64,000 nt of DNA from Planctomycetota bacterium. GTDB lineage: Bacteria; Planctomycetota; J058; JAJDCP01. The stretch is from assembly GCA_029260765.1 (NCBI GenBank), contig JAJDCP010000173.1, positions 1-64,000 of the forward strand, written 5' to 3'. Under the pieces are notes generated by a model, which saw only the letters and a program-made list of their open reading frames with translations, did not search any database and was not told the DNA's origin. A program made the translations under genes and the position numbers. Shown piece by piece: positions 9,453-18,082 of this stretch; the stretch's first letter is position 1; every line of letters begins with the position of its first letter.

Positions 9453-11138
9453 ATGCCTCTGGCAAAACTGGAAATCCTGACCGGGGCCTCCAAAGGGCGC
9501 TCGGTGGCCCTTGAGAAGGGGCTGAATATCGGCAAGCGGCCCGACTCGGGCCTGCAGCTTGCCGATCCTGGCATTTCCTGGAACCACGCCCGGATCGAAA
9601 CAAAGAACAAGAAGCTGTGGATCGCCGACCTCGGCAGCACCAACGGAACCTTCCTCAACGGTGTCAAGATCGGCAGGGACTGGGTGCGCCTGCCGCTGGG
9701 AGCCGAGCTCGCGTTTGCCAAGGTCAAGGGCCGCGTGGTGGTCGACAGAGTCATGCCAGTGGCCGTCGACAGCGGAAACTCGCGGCCTCCCTCTTTCCCA
9801 CCGGTGCCCGTGGAGGGACTGAGCTCTCCGGCGGATGTCGACACCCACCGGCTCCGGAACGGCAAGACCGATCCGGTGGTCCCTGGAGCGCTCTTGACGC
9901 CACCACGGGTTCCGGCCTCTCAATGGTCGGGAGGGCCGCCTCCACCTCGCAAGACGCCGCCAGAGGCGGTACCTGCCCGGAAGCTGCCGGCTCCTCCCCC
10001 TCCCGCCGAGCGCAGCGTCCGTCCTTTGATGGGCCGCCCTCTCGTGCCCGGCCCCGCTGCGGGCTTGGCGCCACCAGCGCGCAACCCGCTGTACGATGAC
10101 GAGGACAGCCGCGCGACCATGGCTGACGTCAGCATCAAGGACAACCCCGAGCTGGCGAAGTTCATGGCTCCCAAGGTGACCTCGCGTGCAGCGGCCAAAG
10201 CCGTGGCGCCTAGCCGCAGCGACGCGGAGGTGATCGGTGGCTGCGAGATCCTCGAGTGTCTGGGCAAAGGGGGCATGGGCACGGTCTACAAGGCGCGCAA
10301 GTTGGCGCTCAACAAGGTGGTCGCGCTCAAGGTCTTGCGGCCTGAGCTCGGCAAGGACAAAGAGCTTGTGCAACGCTTCAAGCGTGAAGCGCAGGCCGCC
10401 GCCAGTCTCGACCACAAGCACATCGTGTCGGTCTACAACATCGGCGAAGACAAGGGACAGCACTACATCGAGATGCAGTACGTCGAAGGGCGAAGCCTCA
10501 AGGAGTTGCTCGATGAGCGGGGAGAACAGGGAGAGCTGATTCCGCTCGACGAGGGTCTGCGCTACTTCATGCAAGCCCTGAGCGGGCTCGCGCTCGCACA
10601 TAAGCGCGGCATCGTGCACCGTGACCTCAAGCCAGACAACATCATGATCTCTGCGCAGGGCTCGGCCGTGGTGTCCGATTTCGGTCTCGCCCGTACGGCA
10701 GAGGGAATGGCCCTGACGATGCCCGGGACGGTGCTGGGCACCCCCGCCTACATGTCCCCTGAGCAATGTGGAGGGGACGACGAGGTCGATGCCCGCTCAG
10801 ACCTGTATTCGCTCGGGGCGGCCTTCTTCCACGTATTCTGCAACCGCATGCCCTACGACACAAAGGCCAAGTTGCAGCTGATCCACAGCCATCTCAACGA
10901 ACCGGTCCCCGACCCCTCGACGGTGCGGATGGACCTGCCCCTGCCGATCTGCCGGATCTTGATGAAGATGATGGCGAAGTTGAAGCAGGACCGCTACCAG
11001 TCCTGCGAGGAGTGCCTCGAAGAGCTCGAGGCCTACGCGAACCGGCCGAAGGGCCTCCCGATGCCGTTGATCGCCGTCACCGGAGGCGTGTTGCTGTTGG
11101 CCGCGGCCGGGATCGTCTACATGCTGTTCCTTCGTTAG
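9453..11138 (+). CDS. FHA-domain Ser/Thr protein kinase, membrane-anchored
   Basis: 561 residues. An N-terminal FHA domain (about 6-98) shows the strand motifs IGKRPDS, ISWNHARI and LGSTNGTFLNG. A Pro-rich linker (about 110-215) follows. The Hanks-type kinase domain (about 262-530) is complete: glycine loop GKGGMGTVY, VAIK lysine at K293, HRDLKPDN with catalytic D391, DFG with D409, APE-like TPAYMSPEQ. One C-terminal membrane helix (about 536-557) anchors it with only a few residues outside, so unlike PknB it has no extracellular sensor. FHA domains bind phosphothreonine, so autophosphorylation-driven clustering or recruitment of phosphorylated partners is likely. Its own gene start has only a weak ribosome site. 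Confidence 0.92.
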   Translation: MPLAKLEILTGASKGRSVALEKGLNIGKRPDSGLQLADPGISWNHARIETKNKKLWIADLGSTNGTFLNGVKIGRDWVRLPLGAELAFAKVKGRVVVDRVMPVAVDSGNSRPPSFPPVPVEGLSSPADVDTHRLRNGKTDPVVPGALLTPPRVPASQWSGGPPPPRKTPPEAVPARKLPAPPPPAERSVRPLMGRPLVPGPAAGLAPPARNPLYDDEDSRATMADVSIKDNPELAKFMAPKVTSRAAAKAVAPSRSDAEVIGGCEILECLGKGGMGTVYKARKLALNKVVALKVLRPELGKDKELVQRFKREAQAAASLDHKHIVSVYNIGEDKGQHYIEMQYVEGRSLKELLDERGEQGELIPLDEGLRYFMQALSGLALAHKRGIVHRDLKPDNIMISAQGSAVVSDFGLARTAEGMALTMPGTVLGTPAYMSPEQCGGDDEVDARSDLYSLGAAFFHVFCNRMPYDTKAKLQLIHSHLNEPVPDPSTVRMDLPLPICRILMKMMAKLKQDRYQSCEECLEELEAYANRPKGLPMPLIAVTGGVLLLAAAGIVYMLFLR

Positions 11139-11240
11139 ATCGGCCGCGCAGCCGGCGGCTGATGGTGTCGTTTCCCTCCTGACATGTATGCATTGAGCTG
11201 ACGGTCGCCCAGGGCCGCACCCCCGGCTGGCCGACGTATT

Positions 11241-11265
11241 GCCGTGCCCAGTTCGCTGGCACGGC
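11241..11265. other. Perfect 8-bp stem-loop in intergenic spacer
   Basis: GCCGTGCC / GGCACGGC with a 9-nt loop, about 100 nt after the kinase stop and without a T-run. It could be a weak terminator or a leader structure for the following small gene. The rest of the 250-nt spacer shows nothing I recognise. Confidence 0.3.
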
Positions 11266-11388
11266 GTTCGCTCCGTCGTGTCCAGACCACGATTCCGGCA
11301 CCCGGGACACGCCTGCAGACCAGCTCTCTGGTGCCTTTGCAGGCGCGGACAGTCGAGGCGCGCCCGACCAGATGCATTGGAGAAGATG

Positions 11389-11829
11389 ATGGAAAAGTAC
11401 AAGAACGCCCGGGCCAACCTGCGCTGTCTGCCTTGGCTGGCATTGATCGGCCTGTACATCGCTGGGCGCAGCAGCCTGGTCCCGGCAGCAACCCTGACCG
11501 ACCACTTTGAGCTGGTGTTGGCTCTGTCGCTGACTGTGGGGGCCGCCGCGCTCTGTTTCTGGCAGGGCTGGGCCCGTCCGTTGTTGCTTGCGACCCTGGC
11601 CATGCAGCTGGGCTTGAAGTTGCTGGCAACGGGGCTGCTGCTGCGGGCCGGCATCCACCCGTTGAGCGCGCTGCTGCCCCTGCTGGTGCAGATCTGGATG
11701 CTGGTGGTGCTGTTCGAACCCGAGGCGGTCGCGCTGCTGGCTGCTCGGGGAGAGTTGCCCGGGGCGGACCAGGATGCGGAGGCCTCGCTGGTAGCCAGAG
11801 CTGGTGAGCAACCCGCTGTGGGCGAATGA
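11389..11829 (+). CDS. Small four-helix membrane protein, function unknown
   Basis: The frame is open from 11239, but GGAG at 11379 is correctly spaced only for the ATG at 11389 (or the adjacent ATG at 11386), giving 146 residues. Four hydrophobic segments are seen (about residues 12-28, 37-55, 60-78 and 88-106), followed by an acidic, Ala-rich soluble tail. No conserved family motif is visible. It precedes the Uma2-like gene by 101 nt; no functional link can be inferred. Confidence 0.6.
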   Translation: MEKYKNARANLRCLPWLALIGLYIAGRSSLVPAATLTDHFELVLALSLTVGAAALCFWQGWARPLLLATLAMQLGLKLLATGLLLRAGIHPLSALLPLLVQIWMLVVLFEPEAVALLAARGELPGADQDAEASLVARAGEQPAVGE

Positions 11830-11890
11830 GGGGGTGCTGCCGGCCCATGGCTTGCCGGCGAGGGGGTGTTGAGATGGAAGGGCCACGGGC

Positions 11891-11899
11891 TGCTAAACT
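11891..11899 (+). promoter_or_regulatory. Possible extended -10 (TGCTAAACT) for the Uma2-like gene
   Basis: TGC-TAAACT ends 31 nt before the ATG at 11931, giving a short leader that contains GGGAG. Confidence 0.35.
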
Positions 11900-11930
11900 G
11901 GAGGCGTCGCCGTATCTTCGGGAGCCGACC

Positions 11931-12563
11931 ATGCCCAGCGTCCTCACCAGACCGTGCCAACACCTCGACCACGACCACGACCAGCGCGTGTATCTGTACG
12001 GCATCAGCTGGCAGCAATACGAGCAGCTGCTGGCCATGCGTGGGGAATCTGCAGTCCCCCGCATCACGTTCATCGAGGGGACCGTTGAGCTCATGAGCCC
12101 ATCGCGCAGCCACGAGTGGATCAAGAAGGTGTTGGCCCGCCTGGTCGAAGCCTATGCCGAAGAGCGCGACATTCCCCTCAACGGCATCGGCTCCTGGACA
12201 CTCAAGGCGTCCAAGCACGAGCGTGGTCTGGAGCCCGACGAGTGCTACATCGTCGGGGACAAGAAGACCACGCGGCCCGATTTCGCGCTCGAGGTGATCT
12301 GGAGCCACCCGGGCATCAACAAGCTCGAGATCTACCGCAAACTGGGCGTGCGCGAGGTCTGGATCTACCGGCAGGGTGCCATCGCTGTCCACGAGCTGCG
12401 TGGGGACCGTTACTGTGAGCGGGCGGGAAGCGGGATTCTGCCCTCTCTCGACCTGGCTCGCATCGTGGAGGCCCTCGGCGACTCCAACCAGACCGCGACC
12501 GTCAAGCGCTGGCGGGCCTGGCTGCGAAGTGAGGCTGCGGGGCCTGCCAGCGGACAGGAGTGA
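11931..12563 (+). CDS. Uma2 family (DUF820) restriction-endonuclease-fold protein
   Basis: 210 residues from an ATG preceded by GGGAG; upstream in-frame codons back to 11826 look non-coding. It has the family layout: an early YLYGISWQQYEQLL helix, the FIEGTVELMSPS strand pair, then the PD-(D/E)XK core with RPDFALEVIWS (D and E ligands) and KLEIYRKLGVREVWIY. Uma2 proteins are abundant in cyanobacteria, planctomycetes and candidate phyla and are thought to be nuclease-fold proteins of mobile or paralogous families; a biological role is not established. The catalytic residues look intact. Confidence 0.8.
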   Translation: MPSVLTRPCQHLDHDHDQRVYLYGISWQQYEQLLAMRGESAVPRITFIEGTVELMSPSRSHEWIKKVLARLVEAYAEERDIPLNGIGSWTLKASKHERGLEPDECYIVGDKKTTRPDFALEVIWSHPGINKLEIYRKLGVREVWIYRQGAIAVHELRGDRYCERAGSGILPSLDLARIVEALGDSNQTATVKRWRAWLRSEAAGPASGQE

Positions 12564-12652
12564 GGCTCTGCGACGGCTCGAGTTGAGGCGGAGAGCATGT
12601 CGTTGGGGCCTGCCTGCGCAATTTGGGAAGACCCTGCCGCTCCGACCCGGCC

Positions 12653-12667
12653 TGGAACGTCATTTGC
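12653..12667 (+). promoter_or_regulatory. Sigma-54 (-24/-12) promoter for the radical SAM gene
   Basis: TGGAAC-N5-TTGC, with GG at 12654-12655 and GC at 12666-12667 separated by exactly 10 nt. Transcription would begin near 12679, leaving a short leader with GGGAGG before the ATG at 12697 and excluding the upstream ATG at 12670. Confidence 0.65.
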
Positions 12668-12696
12668 GGATGAAGTTCCGGGCATGGGAGGTCGCA

Positions 12697-13776
12697 ATGG
12701 CAACAATCCGCGCGCGTTGGTGGCATAGGGAAAACGAGCAGGGACGCATCCGCTGTGATCTCTGTCCGCGTTACTGCACGGTCAAGCCCGGGCAAAGGAG
12801 CTTCTGCAGTGTTCGTAAGAACGTCGCTGGAGAGATGGTTCTGACCACGTATGGATTGGCGGTGGGTTTCTGTATCGACCCGGTCGAGAAGAAGCCGCTG
12901 TACCATTTCTTGCCCGCCAGTTCCGCGCTGTCCTTCGGAACTGCGGGCTGCAATCTCGGCTGCCGATTCTGCCAGAACTGGGACACGACCAAGTCCCGAG
13001 AAGTCGAGGCGCTGAGCGTCGAGGCCGCGCCGCATGAAATCGTTGAGGCTGCGATCGCCCACAATTGTCGGATGATCGCCTACACCTACAACGATCCGAT
13101 CCCCTGGGCCGAGTTCGCCATCGAAGTGGCTCGTCTGGCGCGGGAGAGGGGTATTTTGAATGTTGCGGTGACCAATGGTTACATCGCGACTCCCGCTCGG
13201 GAAGAGTTCTTCGCTGCTATGGATGCGACGAACATCGATTTGAAGGCTCTCAGCGACGACTTCTACAAGAGGATGAGCGGCGTGCGTTTGGAGCCGATCC
13301 TCGACACACTCTGCTACGTCCATGAGAAGACTGACGTCTGGTTGGAGGTCACCAACCTGCTGATCCCGGGCGAGAACGACAGCGATGGCCAGATCCGTAA
13401 TCTGGTCACCTGGTTCGTCGACAATCTGGGACCCGATGTTCCCCTCCACTTCACGGCCTTCCAGCCGGCATACAAGCTGCTCGATGTCCCGGCGACTCCG
13501 CCGGAAACCTTGCGCCGAGCCCGCGAAATCGCCCTTGGGGCAGGACTCCGTTGGGTCTACACCGGCAACATCGTCGATGCTGTCGGGGGCAGCACGCATT
13601 GCCCTGACTGCGGGCAGCTTCTGATCGAGCGGCGCGGGTTTGCCGTGCGTCAGGTCGGCCTGGCCGGGGATGGGCGATGTGCAGGATGCCACGGGAAGGT
13701 ACCGGGGCACTTTGAGCCAGGCCCACTAGTGACCGGCTGCCAGCCGCACAGGGTTCCCGTGGGCGGAAATTCCTGA
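12697..13776 (+). CDS. amrS: AmmeMemoRadiSam system radical SAM enzyme
   Basis: 359 residues from the ATG preceded by GGGAGG; the long open frame upstream is spurious. An N-terminal cysteine motif CDLCPRYC (about 20-27) precedes the radical SAM cluster signature CNLGCRFC (CxxxCxxC), which binds a 4Fe-4S cluster and SAM. Further signatures are YTYNDPIPWAEF and NIDLKAL, typical of the PFL-activase-like 'AmmeMemoRadiSam' branch. A C-terminal pair CPDCGQ...CAGCHG suggests an extra metal site. The family is named after its usual partners AMMECR1 and Memo; neither is in this window. The reaction is unknown. Its sigma-54 promoter places it with the APH/APS-kinase and GlgC-like genes downstream. Confidence 0.92.
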   Translation: MATIRARWWHRENEQGRIRCDLCPRYCTVKPGQRSFCSVRKNVAGEMVLTTYGLAVGFCIDPVEKKPLYHFLPASSALSFGTAGCNLGCRFCQNWDTTKSREVEALSVEAAPHEIVEAAIAHNCRMIAYTYNDPIPWAEFAIEVARLARERGILNVAVTNGYIATPAREEFFAAMDATNIDLKALSDDFYKRMSGVRLEPILDTLCYVHEKTDVWLEVTNLLIPGENDSDGQIRNLVTWFVDNLGPDVPLHFTAFQPAYKLLDVPATPPETLRRAREIALGAGLRWVYTGNIVDAVGGSTHCPDCGQLLIERRGFAVRQVGLAGDGRCAGCHGKVPGHFEPGPLVTGCQPHRVPVGGNS

Positions 13777-13784
13777 CGGGCTTC

Positions 13785-13800
13785 TGGCACGCCGCTTGCG
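13785..13800 (+). promoter_or_regulatory. Sigma-54 (-24/-12) promoter for the APH/APS-kinase-like pair
   Basis: TGGCACGCCGCTTGCG matches the sigma-54 consensus TGGCACGN4TTGCW at all but the last base; GG (13786-13787) and GC (13798-13799) are separated by exactly 10 nt. It lies 64 nt before the GTG start at 13863. Confidence 0.75.
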
Positions 13801-13862
13801 ATCTTCTTCGTAGTCGTGCGTGGCTGCATTGCGAAGCTGCCGCGTGTTGGAGGCCCTGTCAC

Positions 13863-14930
13863 GTGTCCACATCCACATCCCTCGACACCGCACAGCTCGC
13901 GAGCTACCTGCGTAGGTTCTATGCCGGTGCAGAGCTGGTTGGACTCGAGCCGCTCGGGGCCGGCCGGCAGGCGGGTCTGAAAGAGATCGGCTATGGCCGC
14001 CCGCTGCTCGTCAGCTTCAAAGCGGGCGGGCGGGAATTCCGCCGCGTGCTGCGCACGATGGGTCCGGACCGTTTCGGCCACGACAGGCGAGCCGACCGCG
14101 CCGCGTGTCTGCTTCTGGCACGTGACAGTTTCGCAGAGGTACCGCGGCATGTACGTGCTCTGGACGTCGGCGCCTTTGCGCCTGATGGCTCCATGGTGTC
14201 CTTGCCTGGCGGGGAGATCTACCTACTGAGCGAATACGTCGACGGGGAGCTCTACGCCGATGACCTCACGCGGCTGGCACGAGAGACCGTGGCACCAGAC
14301 GCGGACCTGGCGCGCGCCCGTGCGCTGGCCGACTACCTGGCCGAGCTGCATGCCCGGCCGGCGGACCCCGAGACCTACATCCGTGTTCTACGTGACACCG
14401 TCGGCAGCGGTGAGGGCATCTTCGGCCTGGCCGACAACTATCCGCAGCGCTTCTGGAAAAGGTTGGAGGCACTCGAAAGACAAGCAGTCGGCTGGCGTTG
14501 GCGTCTCCGTGCCAAGACGGCTCGGGCCTGCCGTACCCACGGTGATTTCCACCCGTTCAACATCTTGTTCCGAGCCGGATGCGACTTCTCTGTACTCGAC
14601 ACCAGCCGCGGCAGCGCTGGGGAGCCGGCTGACGATCTCACCGCCCTCAGCATCAACTACCTGTTCTTTTCCCTGACGGTCAGCGATGCGTTCGCAGGGG
14701 CCCTGCGTCAGCTCTGGAAGGTGCTCTGGGACGCCTACCTCGAAAGGACCCGCGACCACGGGTTGCTGGAGGTCGTGGCGCCGTTCTTCGCGTGGCGCGC
14801 GCTAGTTCTGGCACATCCACTCTGGTATCCGGACGTCAGCGAGTCCGTGCGTGACCGCCTGCTCGGCTTCGCTGAACGGCTGTTGGGCGGTGCCTGTTTC
14901 TGGCCCGACGCGGTCGAGACGCTGTTGTGA
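13863..14930 (+). CDS. Aminoglycoside-phosphotransferase-fold (APH-like) small-molecule kinase
   Basis: 355 residues from a GTG start preceded by GGAGG. The kinase-like core shows the APH Brenner motif HGDFHPFNILF (about 224-234) and a metal-binding FSVLDTSRG in the place of the usual IDWE. The N-lobe contains RPLLVSFKAGG with the presumed ATP lysine. Such enzymes phosphorylate small alcohols (homoserine, choline, sugars, aminoglycosides); the substrate here cannot be told. It overlaps the next gene by 4 nt (GTGA), so the two are translationally coupled. Coupling to an APS-kinase-like protein and control by a sigma-54 promoter make resistance an unlikely role. Confidence 0.8.
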   Translation: MSTSTSLDTAQLASYLRRFYAGAELVGLEPLGAGRQAGLKEIGYGRPLLVSFKAGGREFRRVLRTMGPDRFGHDRRADRAACLLLARDSFAEVPRHVRALDVGAFAPDGSMVSLPGGEIYLLSEYVDGELYADDLTRLARETVAPDADLARARALADYLAELHARPADPETYIRVLRDTVGSGEGIFGLADNYPQRFWKRLEALERQAVGWRWRLRAKTARACRTHGDFHPFNILFRAGCDFSVLDTSRGSAGEPADDLTALSINYLFFSLTVSDAFAGALRQLWKVLWDAYLERTRDHGLLEVVAPFFAWRALVLAHPLWYPDVSESVRDRLLGFAERLLGGACFWPDAVETLL

Positions 14931-15439
14931 AGGGCAGAGTTGTCTGGTTGACGGGACGCCCTGCGAGCGGCAAGACGACGCTGGCGCGCCTGCTGGTCGA
15001 GGCACTGACCGAGCGAGAGCGGCCGCACCTGTGGCTGGACAGCGATGCGCTCAGGCCGATCCTGGTTCCGCAGGCTGGCTACGACCGGGCTGCGCGCGAC
15101 CGCTTCTACACCGCACTAGGCCACCTCGCGTGCCTCGGGGCCGCCGGGGGCGTGACGGTTGTGGTCAGCGCGACAGCGCATCTGCGCCACTACCGCGACC
15201 AGGTGCGGCAGAGCAGCCCGAATTTCCTCGAGATTCAGCTGGTCTGCCCGCTGAAGGTCCTGGCAGAGCGTGACCCCAAAGGGCTCTATCGCAGAGCCGC
15301 CCAAGGCGAGATCGCTGGCTTGCCGGGCATCGATGCACCCTATCAAGAGGCCAGCGCGGCAGAGCTCGTGCTCGACACCAGCAGCGCTACGCCCGAACAA
15401 TGCCTGGCACGGGTGATGGACGTGCTCGAGGCGGTCTGA
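14927..15439 (+). CDS. Adenylylsulfate-kinase-like P-loop kinase
   Basis: 170 residues from a GTG overlapping the previous stop. The P-loop GRPASGKTT (residues 10-18) and the LDSDALRPIL segment match APS kinases (CysC), as do GYDRAARDRF and the AERDPKGLYRRA segment (CysC: ..RDPKGLYKKARAG). The length fits. True CysC phosphorylates adenylylsulfate to PAPS; APS-kinase-like proteins in polysaccharide and other clusters can have other targets. No CysD/CysN sulfurylase is present, so the name is kept as 'like'. It is part of the sigma-54-controlled pair with the APH-like kinase. Confidence 0.82.
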   Translation: MKGRVVWLTGRPASGKTTLARLLVEALTERERPHLWLDSDALRPILVPQAGYDRAARDRFYTALGHLACLGAAGGVTVVVSATAHLRHYRDQVRQSSPNFLEIQLVCPLKVLAERDPKGLYRRAAQGEIAGLPGIDAPYQEASAAELVLDTSSATPEQCLARVMDVLEAV

Positions 15440-15526
15440 GTTCTCAGCCGGCCGCGTTGGCGAACCAGCCACGCCCTCCGCAGCCATGAGAGACCGCTCC
15501 GGGTGGTCACAGAGCATTCGCCCGAA

Positions 15527-15542
15527 CGGCACGGGCTTTGCA
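15527..15542 (+). promoter_or_regulatory. Sigma-54 (-24/-12) promoter for the GlgC-like gene
   Basis: CGGCACGGGCTTTGCA: GGCACG and TTGCA match the consensus and GG (15528-15529) to GC (15540-15541) spacing is exactly 10 nt. Predicted start near 15553, just before AGGGGA and the ATG at 15576; this rules out the longer start at 15486. Confidence 0.7.
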
Positions 15543-15575
15543 TCTCTGCGGCTGCCAAAGTCTAGGGGACAACAG

Positions 15576-16481
15576 ATGTACTTCTCAGCGCCGAATCCCG
15601 GCTCAACCGTGGCACTGATCCTTGCCGGTGGCGGAGGCGGGTGTCTCGGTGGTTTGACGGATCGCTGCCTTCTGCCTCTCGGGACGGACGCACGTCTGGT
15701 CGATTGCACGCTCAACAACTGCCTGCACTCTGGAATCCAGCAGGTGGGAATCGTCGCGCAGGGTTTCCAGCATGAGCTGGAAGGGGTCATGCACAAGCGT
15801 TGGACGCCGTGCCCCGGCATGGAGGTCACGACTCTGCCAGCGCTCGATGGCTCTGCTGAGCGAGGCTCGGCCGCTGCCGTGCGCCAGACTCTAACCTGGT
15901 TGGTGAGGCAGCGCGCGCGCCGCGTGTTGATCCTGGCGGGAGACCTGGTCTATCGGTTCGACTACCAGAAACTGCTCGACCATCACGAGCGACAGGGCTG
16001 CGCTGTCAGCACGCTGTGCCTGCCCGAGGACCAGTCCGGTTCCCTTGACCACGGGGTGGTCGAAGTCGACGACCAGCTGCAGGTGCGAGAGCTTGCCAGG
16101 GGCTACCGATTCTCTCGCCAGCCGTCGGGTGCCATGGCCCGCAATCTGGCTGTCACGGGGGTCTATCTCGCCGATGTCTGCGTGCTCGCCATGCTGCTGC
16201 TGCGCACTGACGAGCGCAGCGCCCATCCGCAAGGCTTCGGGTTTCGGGTGATCCCAGCGGCCCTGCAGCGCAGACTGGCCGTTTCGGCCTACTTGTTGCC
16301 CGAAGACTCCCAGTGGCGTGATGTCAGCAGCGCGGAAGGCTATTACGCGGCCCTCCAGGAGCTCCGCAGCGGCGCCCTTGATTCGTTGTTTGCCGGCTGG
16401 GAGCTTCCCAGCTGCTACGACGCCCGTGAACAGCCGGCAGGGATACACGTCGCCCGTCGGCTTGAAAGCGGAGGCAATTAA
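15576..16481 (+). CDS. GlgC-like nucleotidyltransferase, probably catalytically altered
   Basis: The ATG at 15576 has an AGGGGA ribosome site and gives 301 residues; an ATG 90 nt upstream lies before the predicted transcript start. The N-terminal half follows ADP-glucose pyrophosphorylase: ALILAGGGGG, a DCTLNNCLHSGI match to GlgC's DFALSNCxNSGI, VGIVAQ and HLxxGW-like HKRW. Two active-site features are missing. The GGxGxRL arginine is replaced in GGGGGCLGGL, and a short deletion removes the RAKP lysine (LTDRCLLPL). GlgC's C-terminal beta-helix is also absent or truncated. It could be a regulatory relative of a glycogen-synthesis enzyme or a different sugar-nucleotide enzyme. Confidence 0.7.
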   Translation: MYFSAPNPGSTVALILAGGGGGCLGGLTDRCLLPLGTDARLVDCTLNNCLHSGIQQVGIVAQGFQHELEGVMHKRWTPCPGMEVTTLPALDGSAERGSAAAVRQTLTWLVRQRARRVLILAGDLVYRFDYQKLLDHHERQGCAVSTLCLPEDQSGSLDHGVVEVDDQLQVRELARGYRFSRQPSGAMARNLAVTGVYLADVCVLAMLLLRTDERSAHPQGFGFRVIPAALQRRLAVSAYLLPEDSQWRDVSSAEGYYAALQELRSGALDSLFAGWELPSCYDAREQPAGIHVARRLESGGN

Positions 16482-16547
16482 GCGCGGATCGAGGAAGCCG
16501 GCCTGGAGGCGCACGGGTGGGGGAAGCCCCGGGGATCCCGAGTGTCT

Positions 16548-17942
<1,395 letters not shown>

Positions 17943-18082
17943 GTCTCTCCTGGGGGAGCAGGGTCGGGGCTGCTCCGGGCGTGCTGTCCAACACGGTAAC
18001 AAGGGTGACCAAGGATGTCTAAGGTTTGACACACCGCCGAACCGATCAACGCGTGTGGAGGGTCGATGATTCCAGACAGAAG

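Noticed and set aside
12502..13710. 402-codon minus-strand frame opposite the radical SAM gene
   Set aside because: Shadow frame; the radical SAM cysteine motifs and the sigma-54 promoter are on the plus strand.
15486..15575. Longer start for the GlgC-like protein
   Set aside because: The ATG lies upstream of the predicted sigma-54 transcript start and has no ribosome site; the ATG at 15576 has AGGGGA.
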